Positions 26,167-34,382 of a DNA stretch of 64,000 bases are shown here, in pieces. The notes beneath the pieces were generated by a model that searched no databases, was not told the origin of the DNA, and worked only from the letters and a program-made list of their open reading frames with translations. Position 1 is the first letter of the stretch. Every line of letters begins with the position of its first letter. This DNA comes from CALOCN01 sp942491735. Its GTDB lineage: Bacteria; Eisenbacteria; RBG-16-71-46; JABDJR01. Made by a program: the position numbers and the translations under genes. The stretch lies in contig CALOCN010000001.1 of NCBI GenBank assembly GCA_942491735.1, positions 1,116,001 to 1,180,000 of the forward strand, read 5' to 3'.

Positions 26167-26877
26167 CTACGGCTTGAGCCCCAGGCTCACCTTGCTGAGG
26201 TTGTTCCGCCGCGACGTGCTGGCGATCCAGGACAGGCCGGTCTGTGCCGCCGTCCCCATCAGCTTGAAGTCCGTCCGGTCCCCGGTGTGGGTTTCCTCAC
26301 GCAGGGTGCCCCCCCCGTTGCTCCACTGATCGCGGATCCAGACCAGGGTCTCGTTCGGATTCTGCGCCTCGGCGCGGCTCGTCATAAGGAAGAGCGGGTG
26401 CCGACGCGCACGCCCTTCCCAGCTCTCCGGTAGCGACTGGGCCACCGCGGGCGAAACCGCGAACACCCCGCTGTAGAGGTCGGGGTAGGTCATGACCGCG
26501 AGCACCGCATGGATGGCCCCCTGCCCGAAACCGGCCAGGTGCACTTCCCCGGTGTTGATTCGTGAGTCGCTGTCATAGGAACTCAGGATCGCCTGCAGGG
26601 ACGCGTTCGCGTAGTCGATGATCTCGTCCCACTGCGGATTGCGGCGCGGCTTGACGTTCGGAAGATTGGCCTTGAGCACGGCCATGCCGTTGGCGTTGGC
26701 GATTCCCACCAGCCCGTCGAAGGCCTCCTTGGTCACGCCGTAGCCCTGCAGGTACACCAGCACCGGCCAGCCCTCCTCGGGAGCCCGGCCCTCCGGCATG
26801 TACATCTTGGCGTCCGCGGTCACCGATCCTGCCAGGAGCAGGAGGACCGCACTTGCCAGAACACCCTGTCGTCGCAT
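26167..26877 (-). CDS. Exported alpha/beta-hydrolase-like protein lacking the usual nucleophile
   Basis: A 236-residue protein with a signal peptide (ASAVLLLLAGSVTADA). GAGGTGA precedes ATG 26877. The fold resembles esterases of the dienelactone hydrolase or PHB-depolymerase type (WPVLVYLQGYGVTKEAFDG, ANANGMAVLKANLPN, GEVHLAGFGQGAIHAVLAV, GVFAVSPAVAQSLPESW, HPLFLMTSRAEAQNPNETL). The elbow reads G-F-G-Q-G where the family has G-x-S-x-G, so the catalytic serine is a glycine. It is either inactive, perhaps a binding protein, or uses another residue. The gene has its own strong terminator. Confidence 0.7.
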   Translation of the reverse strand: MRRQGVLASAVLLLLAGSVTADAKMYMPEGRAPEEGWPVLVYLQGYGVTKEAFDGLVGIANANGMAVLKANLPNVKPRRNPQWDEIIDYANASLQAILSSYDSDSRINTGEVHLAGFGQGAIHAVLAVMTYPDLYSGVFAVSPAVAQSLPESWEGRARRHPLFLMTSRAEAQNPNETLVWIRDQWSNGGGTLREETHTGDRTDFKLMGTAAQTGLSWIASTSRRNNLSKVSLGLKP

Positions 26878-26937
26878 GTGTCACCTCGCGGAAAGGAAAA
26901 AGTACGGGACGGACGTGCCGTCCCCCATTCCGGGGTG

Positions 26938-27525
26938 TTATCGGCTGGATGTGGGAGGGCCTGAACCGGGAGGGGCCGAGAGGATCCAGGGGTCACCCGG
27001 CTTGCGCTCGTAGGTCCCGCGGTGAACCTCGGTGGCGTGGGGGTTCCCGAGGTAGCGCTGCAGGCAGAACTCGATGGGTCGAAAGGCCAACTCGGCCCAG
27101 GGAATCCGGTCCGGAGCAAAGAACCGGGCCTCCAGGGACTCCGGGCCGGGGTCCACGTCCGGGCGGGTCACCCGGGCGAGAAAGAGCATGTAGACCTGGG
27201 AGATGTGGGGGAGGCTGAACACGGTGTGGAGCCGGAGGATTTCCGGGTGCACCCCCGCCTCCTCCCGGGTCTCGCGCAGGCCGCCTTCTTCCAGGGACTC
27301 CTCGTTCTCCATGAACCCGGAGGGCAGGGTCCAGAAACCGGCCCGGGGCTCGATCGCCCTGCGGCACAGGAGGATGGCCTCCTCGAACACCGGCAGACAG
27401 CCCACGATCAGCTTGGGGTTGCGGTAGTGGATGCGCTCACACCGCTCGCAGATGTGGCGCTCCAGGTTGTCGTCGGGTGGTATGGCGAGCCGAATCGCTC
27501 CGCCGCAGTCACTGCAATAGTTCAT
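26938..27525 (-). CDS. Nudix hydrolase with N-terminal zinc ribbon
   Basis: A 195-residue cytosolic protein. A zinc ribbon (CSDCGG and CERCER, two CxxC pairs) occupies residues 4-35. The Nudix box is complete: G-x5-E-x7-R-E-x2-E-E-x-G in the segment from SGFMENEESLEE to LRETREEAGV. It cleaves nucleoside diphosphates linked to another moiety. The ribbon and layout recall NudC-like or ADP-ribose/NADH pyrophosphatases, but the exact substrate is unknown. ATG 27525 gives the natural start at MNYCSDCGGAIRL. The longer upstream frame lacks a ribosome site. Confidence 0.87.
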   Translation of the reverse strand: MNYCSDCGGAIRLAIPPDDNLERHICERCERIHYRNPKLIVGCLPVFEEAILLCRRAIEPRAGFWTLPSGFMENEESLEEGGLRETREEAGVHPEILRLHTVFSLPHISQVYMLFLARVTRPDVDPGPESLEARFFAPDRIPWAELAFRPIEFCLQRYLGNPHATEVHRGTYERKPGDPWILSAPPGSGPPTSSR

Positions 27526-27608
27526 GGGAAACCACAGGATACCGTAACCGGTTGCATCCGTAGGCAGAAGCAGGGCATTCCTGGTCCCGGCCGCCGGTTT
27601 GTGGCGCT

Positions 27609-27636
27609 TTGTTTGAGGCTTTCCTTGGTCTATACT
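27609..27636 (+). promoter_or_regulatory. Possible promoter of the cupredoxin gene
   Basis: TTGTTT (27609-27614) and TATACT (27631-27636) are 16 bp apart, 34 nt before GTG 27671. The -10 matches at five of six positions, and the -35 is weak. Confidence 0.4.
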
Positions 27637-27670
27637 GGCCCCCTCTGCATGCTCGCAACAGGAGGTCCCC

Positions 27671-28084
27671 GTGCACCCGCGCTCCGTCATCATGATTGCC
27701 GCGCTCGCCTTGTCGCTCGCCTTTGTCCCCGCCGTATCCGCCGACCTTCATGTGGTCCAGCAGGTGGGCATCAGCTTCACCCCCCAGAACATCATTGTAT
27801 TGGCCGGCGACACCGTTCGTTGGGAGTGGACTTCGGGCTCGCACACGGTGACCAACGGAACCGGTTTCCTGGATCCGCAGGCCGGCACGCTGTTCGACAC
27901 CACGATCAACGCCGGCAATCCGGTGTTCGAGTACACCTTCAACGACCCGGGAATCTTCGACTACTTCTGCCGGCCGCACGAGCAGTTCGGGATGACCGGT
28001 CGCGTGCTCGTCGATGCGCCCACCGCCACCGACGACACGACCTGGGGTCGCATCAAGCAACTCTACGGGGACGATCAGGACTAA
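27671..28084 (+). CDS. Exported cupredoxin (plastocyanin-like) with WGxIK tail
   Basis: A 137-residue periplasmic or surface copper protein. AGGAGG upstream sets the GTG 27671 start, and the signal peptide ends at AVSADL. The type 1 copper set is complete: His58 (SGSHTV), Cys100, His103 and Met108 (FCRPHEQFGM). Such proteins shuttle electrons in respiratory or oxidative chains. After the last copper ligand a short linker ends in DDTTWGRIKQLYGDDQD. The linker shows that the tail is an appendage and not part of the cupredoxin fold. This is the only tagged protein in the window with an identifiable biochemical role. Confidence 0.9.
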   Translation: MHPRSVIMIAALALSLAFVPAVSADLHVVQQVGISFTPQNIIVLAGDTVRWEWTSGSHTVTNGTGFLDPQAGTLFDTTINAGNPVFEYTFNDPGIFDYFCRPHEQFGMTGRVLVDAPTATDDTTWGRIKQLYGDDQD

Positions 28085-28105
28085 CCGTCCCGCGAAGCCC
28101 GTGGT

Positions 28106-28489
28106 TCAGGCGGTCTGGTTGGGAGACAGACCGAATGCGCGCTTGGCTTCCTCGTTCCGATTCAGATAGACGAGGATCATGATGCCGGCAATGGTCCCGA
28201 ACGGGACGACGATGAGTTGCAGCGCGGCCATCACGATGGCCACGGATCGGGACCATTCCCGCATACGCCACAGCCCCAGTCCGGCGATCAGGTAGACCGC
28301 GCCCACCCCCAGGATGGCCATCACCCCCAACACCATGCCCAGGGTCCCGAACAGGACGTCTTCCCACCCCGACGAATCGGCCCACACCCCCAGGAACCCG
28401 AGAGTCATCCCTCCCAGACCCAGCACACAGCAGGCGGTCTGCAGGAAATACCAAATGGCGATCATGGTCACGCCTTCCGGTCGTCGCAT
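28106..28489 (-). CDS. Small four-helix integral membrane protein
   Basis: 127 residues with about four transmembrane helices (AIWYFLQTACCVLGLGGMTL, VLFGTLGMVLGVMAILGV, GAVYLIAGLGLWRM, VAIVMAALQLIVVPFGTIAG) and a charged C-terminal end (NRNEEAKRAFGLSPNQ). I do not recognise the family. ATG 28489 fits the GGGAG site better (8 nt) than ATG 28495, which sits too close to it. It converges with the cupredoxin gene, 21 nt apart. Function unknown. Confidence 0.65.
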   Translation of the reverse strand: MRRPEGVTMIAIWYFLQTACCVLGLGGMTLGFLGVWADSSGWEDVLFGTLGMVLGVMAILGVGAVYLIAGLGLWRMREWSRSVAIVMAALQLIVVPFGTIAGIMILVYLNRNEEAKRAFGLSPNQTA

Positions 28490-28540
28490 GTTCATCTCTC
28501 CCTGAATGTCTTGGGTTGTCCGACGCCGTAGTCTAACCGA

Positions 28541-29005
28541 TCAGAGTCCACCGAGGCGGGTGATGATCTTCCACTGGCGCGCGGTGACCGGCTGGACCGA
28601 GAGCCGCATGCCGCGACGCAGCAACACCATATCCTCGAGCCCCACCGTCTCCCGCAGTTCCGGGAGGGACACCTCGCGCTTGAACCGCCGATCCGCCTTC
28701 ACGTCGACGAGGATCCAGCGGGGATCATCCGGGTTGGACTTGGGGTCGTAATACGGGGACTTCGGGTCGAACTGGGTGGGATCCGGGTAGCCGGCCCGGG
28801 CCACCTTGGCCGTCCCCACCACCCCCGGGGGCTTCGCGTTGGAATGGTAGAAGAGGATGCCGTCCCCCACCTTCATCTCGTCCCGCATGAAGTTGCGGGC
28901 GGTGTAGTTGCGCACCCCATCCCAGGCCGTCTTCTTCCCCGGGCTCGCCACCAGGTGATCCCAGGAAAACGTGGAGGGCTCGGTTTTCATCAACCAGTAC
29001 TTCAT
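28541..29005 (-). CDS. EVE domain protein
   Basis: A 154-residue soluble protein filling a single EVE domain, from MKYWLMKTEPSTFSWDHL through WDGVRNYTARNFMRDEMKVG, FYHSNAKPPGVVGTAKVA and WILVDVKADRRFKREVSL. EVE domains belong to the PUA-like superfamily and are linked to reading modified bases in DNA or RNA. Stand-alone bacterial members occur both in housekeeping and in modified-DNA restriction contexts. Nothing defence-like lies next to it here. The start ATG 29005 is the conserved one. Confidence 0.9.
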   Translation of the reverse strand: MKYWLMKTEPSTFSWDHLVASPGKKTAWDGVRNYTARNFMRDEMKVGDGILFYHSNAKPPGVVGTAKVARAGYPDPTQFDPKSPYYDPKSNPDDPRWILVDVKADRRFKREVSLPELRETVGLEDMVLLRRGMRLSVQPVTARQWKIITRLGGL

Positions 29006-29036
29006 GCTGTCTCCAGGGTCGCGCTGCGTCCGCTGC

Positions 29037-31685
29037 TCAACCGCTCAGGCTGGGAAGAAAGAACAGGCTGTTGAGGAACATCCGGGTCAGCCCGTACCAG
29101 AACAGCCGGAAATTGGGGTCCTCGACATAGAGCACCACATGGCCGCGTCCCAGCCGTTCGTCGACCAGGAACGGGCGGTCCACGAGGCGGTCCACCGAGG
29201 CTTCCGACGCGTAGCCGGACATGCGTGGTGACGCCGCGAACCAGGCCACGTTGCTTCCTTCGGGCCCCAGTTCCAGGGCCTCGTTGGACGTCTTGAGCAC
29301 CCAGGCTTCGCCGTCGTAGCCAAAGCCCAGGGGATGCAGTGGGTCCACCCGCACCCGGAAGATCGTCCCGGGCAGCGTGGCCAACCGGTCGAGCCGCTCC
29401 CGTTCCTTGAAGGTCCGCAGGCGCTTCCTCGCCTCGAACGCCTCCTCGTCGTCGCTGTCGCTGGTCTCCTCGAGAGGGGAAGCGATCTCCACGGAGCTCA
29501 GCCCGGATCGCGCGGCGAACAGGGCGCCGCCGCCGAGCCCCACGAAGACGCCGCCCCGGCGGACCCACGCCCGCAGCAGTGCCACGGTGGAGGAGTCGAT
29601 CGCACCCTGGTATGCCCGTCCCCCTCCCCACGCATCGGGGAAGACCAGCACCGACAGATCGTCCAGGTTCCTCTCGGTGAGTTGGTCGACGGTCAGGATG
29701 GAGTGGGGCACCTGGTACCCCTGATCCAGCAGGAACCAGCAGGCGCCCACCGAGGTCGGTGAGGCGGGGGAGTCCCCGATCAATCCCACCTTCGGCTCAC
29801 GCAGTCGCACCACCCGCGAACTTCCCAGATCCGGACCGGCGTCGGTGAGACCGGAGTCGACGCCCAGCACATCCACCGCGGTGACGAAGGCCACCTCCTC
29901 CAGCAGGCGCGGGAGGTGTTCCGGATTGCCGTCGCGGAAGATGATCAGGGAACCGGGGGGGAACGTCGTTTCCCGAACCGTGACCTCCCGGGTGGTGAAG
30001 TGCACGCGTACCCCGTCGCGCAGGAGTCGCGTTGCCGCCTTGGCCGCCCCGTTGCGATCCCAGGAAATCAGATACGCATAACCGGCGTCGCGGTTCTGTA
30101 CCGTTCCCGTGAGGGTGGGGGGCTCGGCCAGCATCTCCAGGTCGGCGCTCACGTCGCCGTCGCTGGTGTAGGCCTCCACCCCGAAGGCAAGCGGCAGCGA
30201 CCACGCGCTGAGATCGTAGAACAGGGTGTCGGGAAGACCCGCTTCGGGCTCCAGGATCGTATTGAGAAACCGATGCAACGGCTGGCGCATGGAGATGACA
30301 TAGGTGCCGGCGGGAAGCGGCGCGGAGGAGCGTTCCCCGTCGTAACCCCGGAGACCCTGGGCCCGCACCTCCCCCTTGGATCGCTGGACCTCGGCCCCGT
30401 GCGCCATGAGCAGTTCGATCAGTTCGGCCGTGCGCGGCGGGTCGTTGCCGGGCGGAATGAGATAGGCGCGGGGGGACGGGTTGCGGTCCGCTTCGAAGAA
30501 GCGATGGAAATCCATGAGACGCGCTTCGCGATGGGTGACCGCGGTGCGCACGGTAGCCAGACTGGCTACGAAGTGGTGTTCGGTCCGGTCGCCCAGGGTG
30601 AGCGTGTCCCCGTCGGTGCGGGCGATGGTTGCTCCGGCGCTGCTGTGGCCCGCCTGCTCGTAGGTCATGCCGACCGCGCCGTGGAAGGTGGGCCAGGAGT
30701 CCCCGTACCCGGGGTAGTACAGGTCGAACGATTCCGCGGTGTAGTAGCGCCACCCCTTGGCGTCGAACGCGGCCGCGTTCCCTTCGCCGAACATGCGTCC
30801 CCACTTGGCCACGGAGGGCGGATAGTGCGGATGGATGGGGCGCTCGGGGGGAAAGAAGAAGTAGGTGGCGTCGAACCACATCTCGTGGAAGTCGACATGC
30901 ACCTGGGGCTTCCATTGACGGTAGAGCTCCACCCGGGAGCGGGTCTCACGCTGGGTGAGCCAGGCCCAGTCCCGATTGAGATCGAACAGATAGTGGTTGT
31001 AGCGCCCACCGGGCCAGGGTTCGTCGTGCTCCCGCGAGCCCGGTCGGGGATCGGCCAGGCGCCCGCGCACCCCCCGAAACCAGTTCACGTAGCGATCGCG
31101 CCCATCCGGATTGAGACACGGATCGAGCAGCACCACACTCTGGCGCAGGAGATCCAGGGTGGCCTTGTCCCGGGCCCCGGCCAGATGGTACGCGGTGGCC
31201 ATCGCCGCTTCGGTGGCGCTGGTTTCGTTGCCATGCACGTTGTAGGAAAGCCACACCGCGACCGGGAGATCCCGGCTCAGATCCCGCGCCGCCCCCTCGG
31301 ACGTCTGGCGGGGATCCGCGAGGCGCGCGTAGGTCTTCTTGAGATCCTCGGTGCGGGCCAGGTTCGACGGATCCGAGATGACCAGCAGCAGCAGCGGCCG
31401 GTCCTCGTAGGTCGTGCCGTAGCGGATGAGTTCGATCCGGTTGGACGCCGCGGCGAGTTGCTCCAGGTAATCCACCACGCGATGGTGCGGGGTGTAACGG
31501 CTCCCCAGCGCATAGCCCAGGACGCTCTCCGGGGAGGGGATGGCCGGATCCGCGCTGGTCGGTGCATAGAAGGTGGCCGGGCTCTGGGCCCGCGTGGGCG
31601 CAGGGGCGAGGACCGAGCAGCCGGCGACCAACAGTGCGAGCAGGGCCCGGTTCATCGTTCCCCGACCGGGGATCGGTACGGTCAT
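29037..31685 (-). CDS. M14-family zinc carboxypeptidase, exported, probable lipoprotein
   Basis: An 882-residue protein. ATG 31685 overlaps the stop of the upstream glycosyltransferase as ATGA and has GGAG upstream. A second Met at residue 11 begins the hydrophobic segment ALLALLVAGCSV, which ends in a lipobox-like V-A-G-C. The peptidase domain (about residues 50-400) has the H-G-N-E zinc pair, His151 and Glu154, the substrate-site run DPCLNPDGRDRYVNWFRG, and a likely third ligand His267 (VDFHEMW). The C-terminal half carries a Rossmann-like region (PKVGLIGDSPAS, LSVLVFPDAWGGGRAYQG, RRGGVFVGLGGGALFAA) seen in other large M14 peptidases. It likely trims peptides in the periplasm or at the surface. 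Confidence 0.88.
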   Translation of the reverse strand: MTVPIPGRGTMNRALLALLVAGCSVLAPAPTRAQSPATFYAPTSADPAIPSPESVLGYALGSRYTPHHRVVDYLEQLAAASNRIELIRYGTTYEDRPLLLLVISDPSNLARTEDLKKTYARLADPRQTSEGAARDLSRDLPVAVWLSYNVHGNETSATEAAMATAYHLAGARDKATLDLLRQSVVLLDPCLNPDGRDRYVNWFRGVRGRLADPRPGSREHDEPWPGGRYNHYLFDLNRDWAWLTQRETRSRVELYRQWKPQVHVDFHEMWFDATYFFFPPERPIHPHYPPSVAKWGRMFGEGNAAAFDAKGWRYYTAESFDLYYPGYGDSWPTFHGAVGMTYEQAGHSSAGATIARTDGDTLTLGDRTEHHFVASLATVRTAVTHREARLMDFHRFFEADRNPSPRAYLIPPGNDPPRTAELIELLMAHGAEVQRSKGEVRAQGLRGYDGERSSAPLPAGTYVISMRQPLHRFLNTILEPEAGLPDTLFYDLSAWSLPLAFGVEAYTSDGDVSADLEMLAEPPTLTGTVQNRDAGYAYLISWDRNGAAKAATRLLRDGVRVHFTTREVTVRETTFPPGSLIIFRDGNPEHLPRLLEEVAFVTAVDVLGVDSGLTDAGPDLGSSRVVRLREPKVGLIGDSPASPTSVGACWFLLDQGYQVPHSILTVDQLTERNLDDLSVLVFPDAWGGGRAYQGAIDSSTVALLRAWVRRGGVFVGLGGGALFAARSGLSSVEIASPLEETSDSDDEEAFEARKRLRTFKERERLDRLATLPGTIFRVRVDPLHPLGFGYDGEAWVLKTSNEALELGPEGSNVAWFAASPRMSGYASEASVDRLVDRPFLVDERLGRGHVVLYVEDPNFRLFWYGLTRMFLNSLFFLPSLSG

Positions 31686-33274
31686 GGTGTCTCCAGGGAG
31701 GAAGCAGGTTCGGTCTCCCCACCGTAGCGTTCCCAGCGGGTCGAGGTTTCCGGAGGGAGCCTATCCCAGTTCACCCGCAGCAGACACGTGGTTCCGTAGC
31801 AGGGGGATTGCGCCGTGGCCACGGTGTCGGCGTGCGTGGCGAGGAACGGCCCCAGTTCCTCGCGAAGCCGGTCGAACATGGGCTCCTCGAGATGCCGGTC
31901 TCCCCAGATCACGAACTCCGGCCGCGCGTCGGCCAGATCCCCGGCCCGGTGGCGGTGCACTTCCAGGAGTTGACGATCCCGCAGCGGGAACCAAACAAGG
32001 AACGAGCCCCCCACTTGCGATCCGGGGGGAATGCCCTGGGCCAGACTGCTGCCCCAGGCCCCGTAGTCACACCCTCGATTGCGCCACAGTAGCGCCGCGT
32101 CGGCCGCGGCGAGGTTCAGCACCCACACCGACACGGCGGCCACCATCCAGCGGGGGCGGCTGCACCGGACCGCCAACCACAGCGCGAGCACCATCACGAA
32201 CGGCGCGACCAGGGTGAGATAGAGCTCGGTCTTGTTGGGAAGCGACGCCAGTCCTCCCACCAGAACCCCGACCACCCAGAGGAGCGGGAGGGGTGCGCGG
32301 CGGATCCCCAGGATCAGCGCCGCCCCCCAGGCGACCAGGGGCAGGACCAGCGCCGGGAGAGCGAAGTAGGCCTGATAGCGAACCCACTCCCGGATCCACT
32401 GCACGATCACCGGTTCGCCCCGACCTTCCAGGTGAGGGGCGTTCTGCCCAAGAACGTTGGCGAAGTCGTTCGGGCGATCCCCCAGGAGATAGAGGATGAA
32501 CGGGGCCACCACCAACCCCGCGGCCAGGGCGGCCCATAGCACGTCCCGCACTGCCGATCCGGCGGAGCGACGGCACAGCACCAACACCCCGGCGCCCGCC
32601 ACAGCGGCCAGGGCCCCGTGCGGGTGGACCAGGACCGCCAACCCCATGGCCAGACCGCAGAGCGGTCCGCGCAGGCGCCGCGCCGGATCCCATCCCCAGA
32701 CCACGGTGGCGGTGATCCACAGGGTGCCCAGCGCCTCGAAACGGATGGTGCGGTGGGACTTCCACAGCATGGGGTCGAGGGTGAAGAGCAGGGTCAAGGC
32801 GAGGGCCGCCCAGCCAAGTGATTGGGATGTAACCAACTGCGACCTTTTCCGCCCCGTGGTCATCACGGACGGCAGCCAGGTGAGCAATAGGAGGAGCGTG
32901 GCCAGGCCGGCACCCACCGAGACCAAACGACCGGTCAGCAGGGGACTTCCGGGGAGCTGATAGGCCCCCGCCAAAGCCAGGAACTGCAAGGGGGGCATCC
33001 AGTAAACCCGATCGTCATAGCGATACCGGGAGCCGTGGGATGGGTTGCCGAAGTCCTCCCCCTGGGCCAGTTGCCAGGCCGGTTCGGCGATCCAACCCTC
33101 GTCCACCCACACGGTTGGGTACGTTTGGAGCCCGGCGAGGGTCAACCCCAGGTAGAGCACCCCGGCCAGGGCCAGAATGCGACGGGAAAGTCGGGGAGTC
33201 GACGGGGTTGGCAGTGGGTTCAACGCGTTGTCTGGCAGTTGGTTAGGAATATTGACCCGCCAAGATGAACCCAA
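31682..33274 (-). CDS. Membrane glycosyltransferase, GT39/ArnT-like
   Basis: About 530 residues with 10 or more predicted helices. The first periplasmic loop holds the acidic pair in TVWVDEGWIAEPAW, typical of lipid-phosphosugar-dependent GT-C enzymes of the PMT/ArnT type. A periplasmic C-terminal domain follows the last helix (from about residue 390: RNRGCDYGAWGSS, EFVIWGDRHLEE). It would transfer a sugar from a polyprenyl carrier onto a lipid or protein in the periplasm. The start is uncertain: TTG 33274 has no ribosome site, and other TTG or CTG codons lie before the first helix at about residue 30. It is coupled to the M14 peptidase by a 4-nt overlap. Confidence 0.8.
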   Translation of the reverse strand: MGSSWRVNIPNQLPDNALNPLPTPSTPRLSRRILALAGVLYLGLTLAGLQTYPTVWVDEGWIAEPAWQLAQGEDFGNPSHGSRYRYDDRVYWMPPLQFLALAGAYQLPGSPLLTGRLVSVGAGLATLLLLLTWLPSVMTTGRKRSQLVTSQSLGWAALALTLLFTLDPMLWKSHRTIRFEALGTLWITATVVWGWDPARRLRGPLCGLAMGLAVLVHPHGALAAVAGAGVLVLCRRSAGSAVRDVLWAALAAGLVVAPFILYLLGDRPNDFANVLGQNAPHLEGRGEPVIVQWIREWVRYQAYFALPALVLPLVAWGAALILGIRRAPLPLLWVVGVLVGGLASLPNKTELYLTLVAPFVMVLALWLAVRCSRPRWMVAAVSVWVLNLAAADAALLWRNRGCDYGAWGSSLAQGIPPGSQVGGSFLVWFPLRDRQLLEVHRHRAGDLADARPEFVIWGDRHLEEPMFDRLREELGPFLATHADTVATAQSPCYGTTCLLRVNWDRLPPETSTRWERYGGETEPASSLETP

Positions 33275-33289
33275 TCAGGGGATTAGGTA

Positions 33290-33318
33290 TTGACTCCCGC
33301 GTAGGGATCTCTTAGTTT
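33290..33318 (+). promoter_or_regulatory. Candidate promoter of the dcw cluster
   Basis: TTGACT (33290-33295) and TAGTTT (33313-33318) are 17 bp apart in the 156-nt gap before mraZ. A second TTGAC lies near 33351. The -10 is weak. MraZ-type repeats (TGGGN) are not obvious here. Confidence 0.35.
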
Positions 33319-33430
33319 CCGGGTGCGGATCTCACCAGATCTGCCCAGCTTTGACCAATCTCCACCAACCCGAGCGGGGGAAGCGTGGCGGACCAAGCGG
33401 TCGGTCGGATCATGACAGGAGTCTCGCCCT

Positions 33431-34342
33431 TTGGACCTGGAACACGGCCCCGAGCTATTCCTCGGGAAACAGGAGTGCACCATCGACGACAAGCGTCGAT
33501 TCTCCGTGCCTCCCAAGTTCCGCAACTTCCTGGAAAAAACCGAGCTTCCGTCAGGGTCCATCTATCACCTGGTCCTCGTCCCCTGGTACGGCGGATCGGT
33601 GGCCGCCTTCTCCGTGACACGGTGGAAGGAGATCGAACACCTCTTTCTGGCGATGGACTATACCACCGCGGACTTCCTTGCCGCCAAGCGGCGCTGTATG
33701 TCGTTGATGGAATACGTACATACGGATCCCGAGGGCAGGGCGGTCCTGACGCCGGACATGCACGCATGGCTCCGGCTCAAGGAAAAGACAAAGGGAAAGC
33801 TCATCATGACCGGTTCGGCGCAACACGCCGAGATCTGGAACGCGGATGAGTGGCCGGACGTGCAGGCGACGGGGAGCATCGCCGCCAAGCGTTCGGAACA
33901 CGAAGAGACTTACGACGAGCAACTCGACCTGCTGATGCGGGCGGCGAAAGAGGCACGGCTGTTGCGGGACGCGACCCTGGTCCCGCAGCCGACGGAGCCG
34001 ACCAAGCCGGAGAAAGCCGGAGAAGCCGGAGAACCCAGAAGAGTAAGCGAAAGCGAAAGCGAAAGCAGCGGAGTCCAACGACTCCACGGGTTGAGTTCGA
34101 GTCTGTGTCCGAGTTTAACGAAAGGGAGGCGTCCGCCCCCCATGATCCAACCCCCGCTGGAGGGCTCGGGGCGGATTTCGGGGCGGGCGCCACACCATGC
34201 GACCGGCGTCCGCGGTGTCCTACCGCGCGGGACACCATCGGGGGCCGGTCGCCTGTTCTTCATCGCCACGGCGATGGGTTGCGCGCGGGGCCGGATCGAA
34301 TGTCTCGTGAAGCAGGTCAGTGGGCGGGCCCTGTTTCCATAA
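33431..34342 (+). CDS. mraZ: MraZ, transcriptional regulator of the dcw cluster, with long low-complexity tail
   Basis: Ring-forming DNA-binding protein that represses or tunes its own operon. TTG 33431 is placed by AGGAG at 33417-33421. Both SpoVT-AbrB-like halves are present: TIDDKRRFSVPPKFRNFLEK and DPEGRAVLTPDMHAWLRLKE, followed by LIMTGSAQHAEIWNADEW. The known family is about 145-165 residues, but this frame runs to 303. After about residue 180 it becomes low complexity (KPEKAGEAGEP, VSESESESSG), encoded by nine- and six-base repeats at about 34005-34070. The remainder shows no fold, and an alternative frame stays open across the same stretch. The true C-terminus may therefore differ, or a repeat-length frameshift may exist. 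Confidence 0.85.
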   Translation: MDLEHGPELFLGKQECTIDDKRRFSVPPKFRNFLEKTELPSGSIYHLVLVPWYGGSVAAFSVTRWKEIEHLFLAMDYTTADFLAAKRRCMSLMEYVHTDPEGRAVLTPDMHAWLRLKEKTKGKLIMTGSAQHAEIWNADEWPDVQATGSIAAKRSEHEETYDEQLDLLMRAAKEARLLRDATLVPQPTEPTKPEKAGEAGEPRRVSESESESSGVQRLHGLSSSLCPSLTKGRRPPPMIQPPLEGSGRISGRAPHHATGVRGVLPRGTPSGAGRLFFIATAMGCARGRIECLVKQVSGRALFP

Positions 34343-34382
34343 GCGAGCTCCGATCCGGTCCCCGTTCTATCTTGGAGGGCGC

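Noticed and set aside
29916..31727. Plus-strand open frame of 603 codons
   Set aside because: Antisense shadow of the M14 carboxypeptidase, with no recognisable domain.
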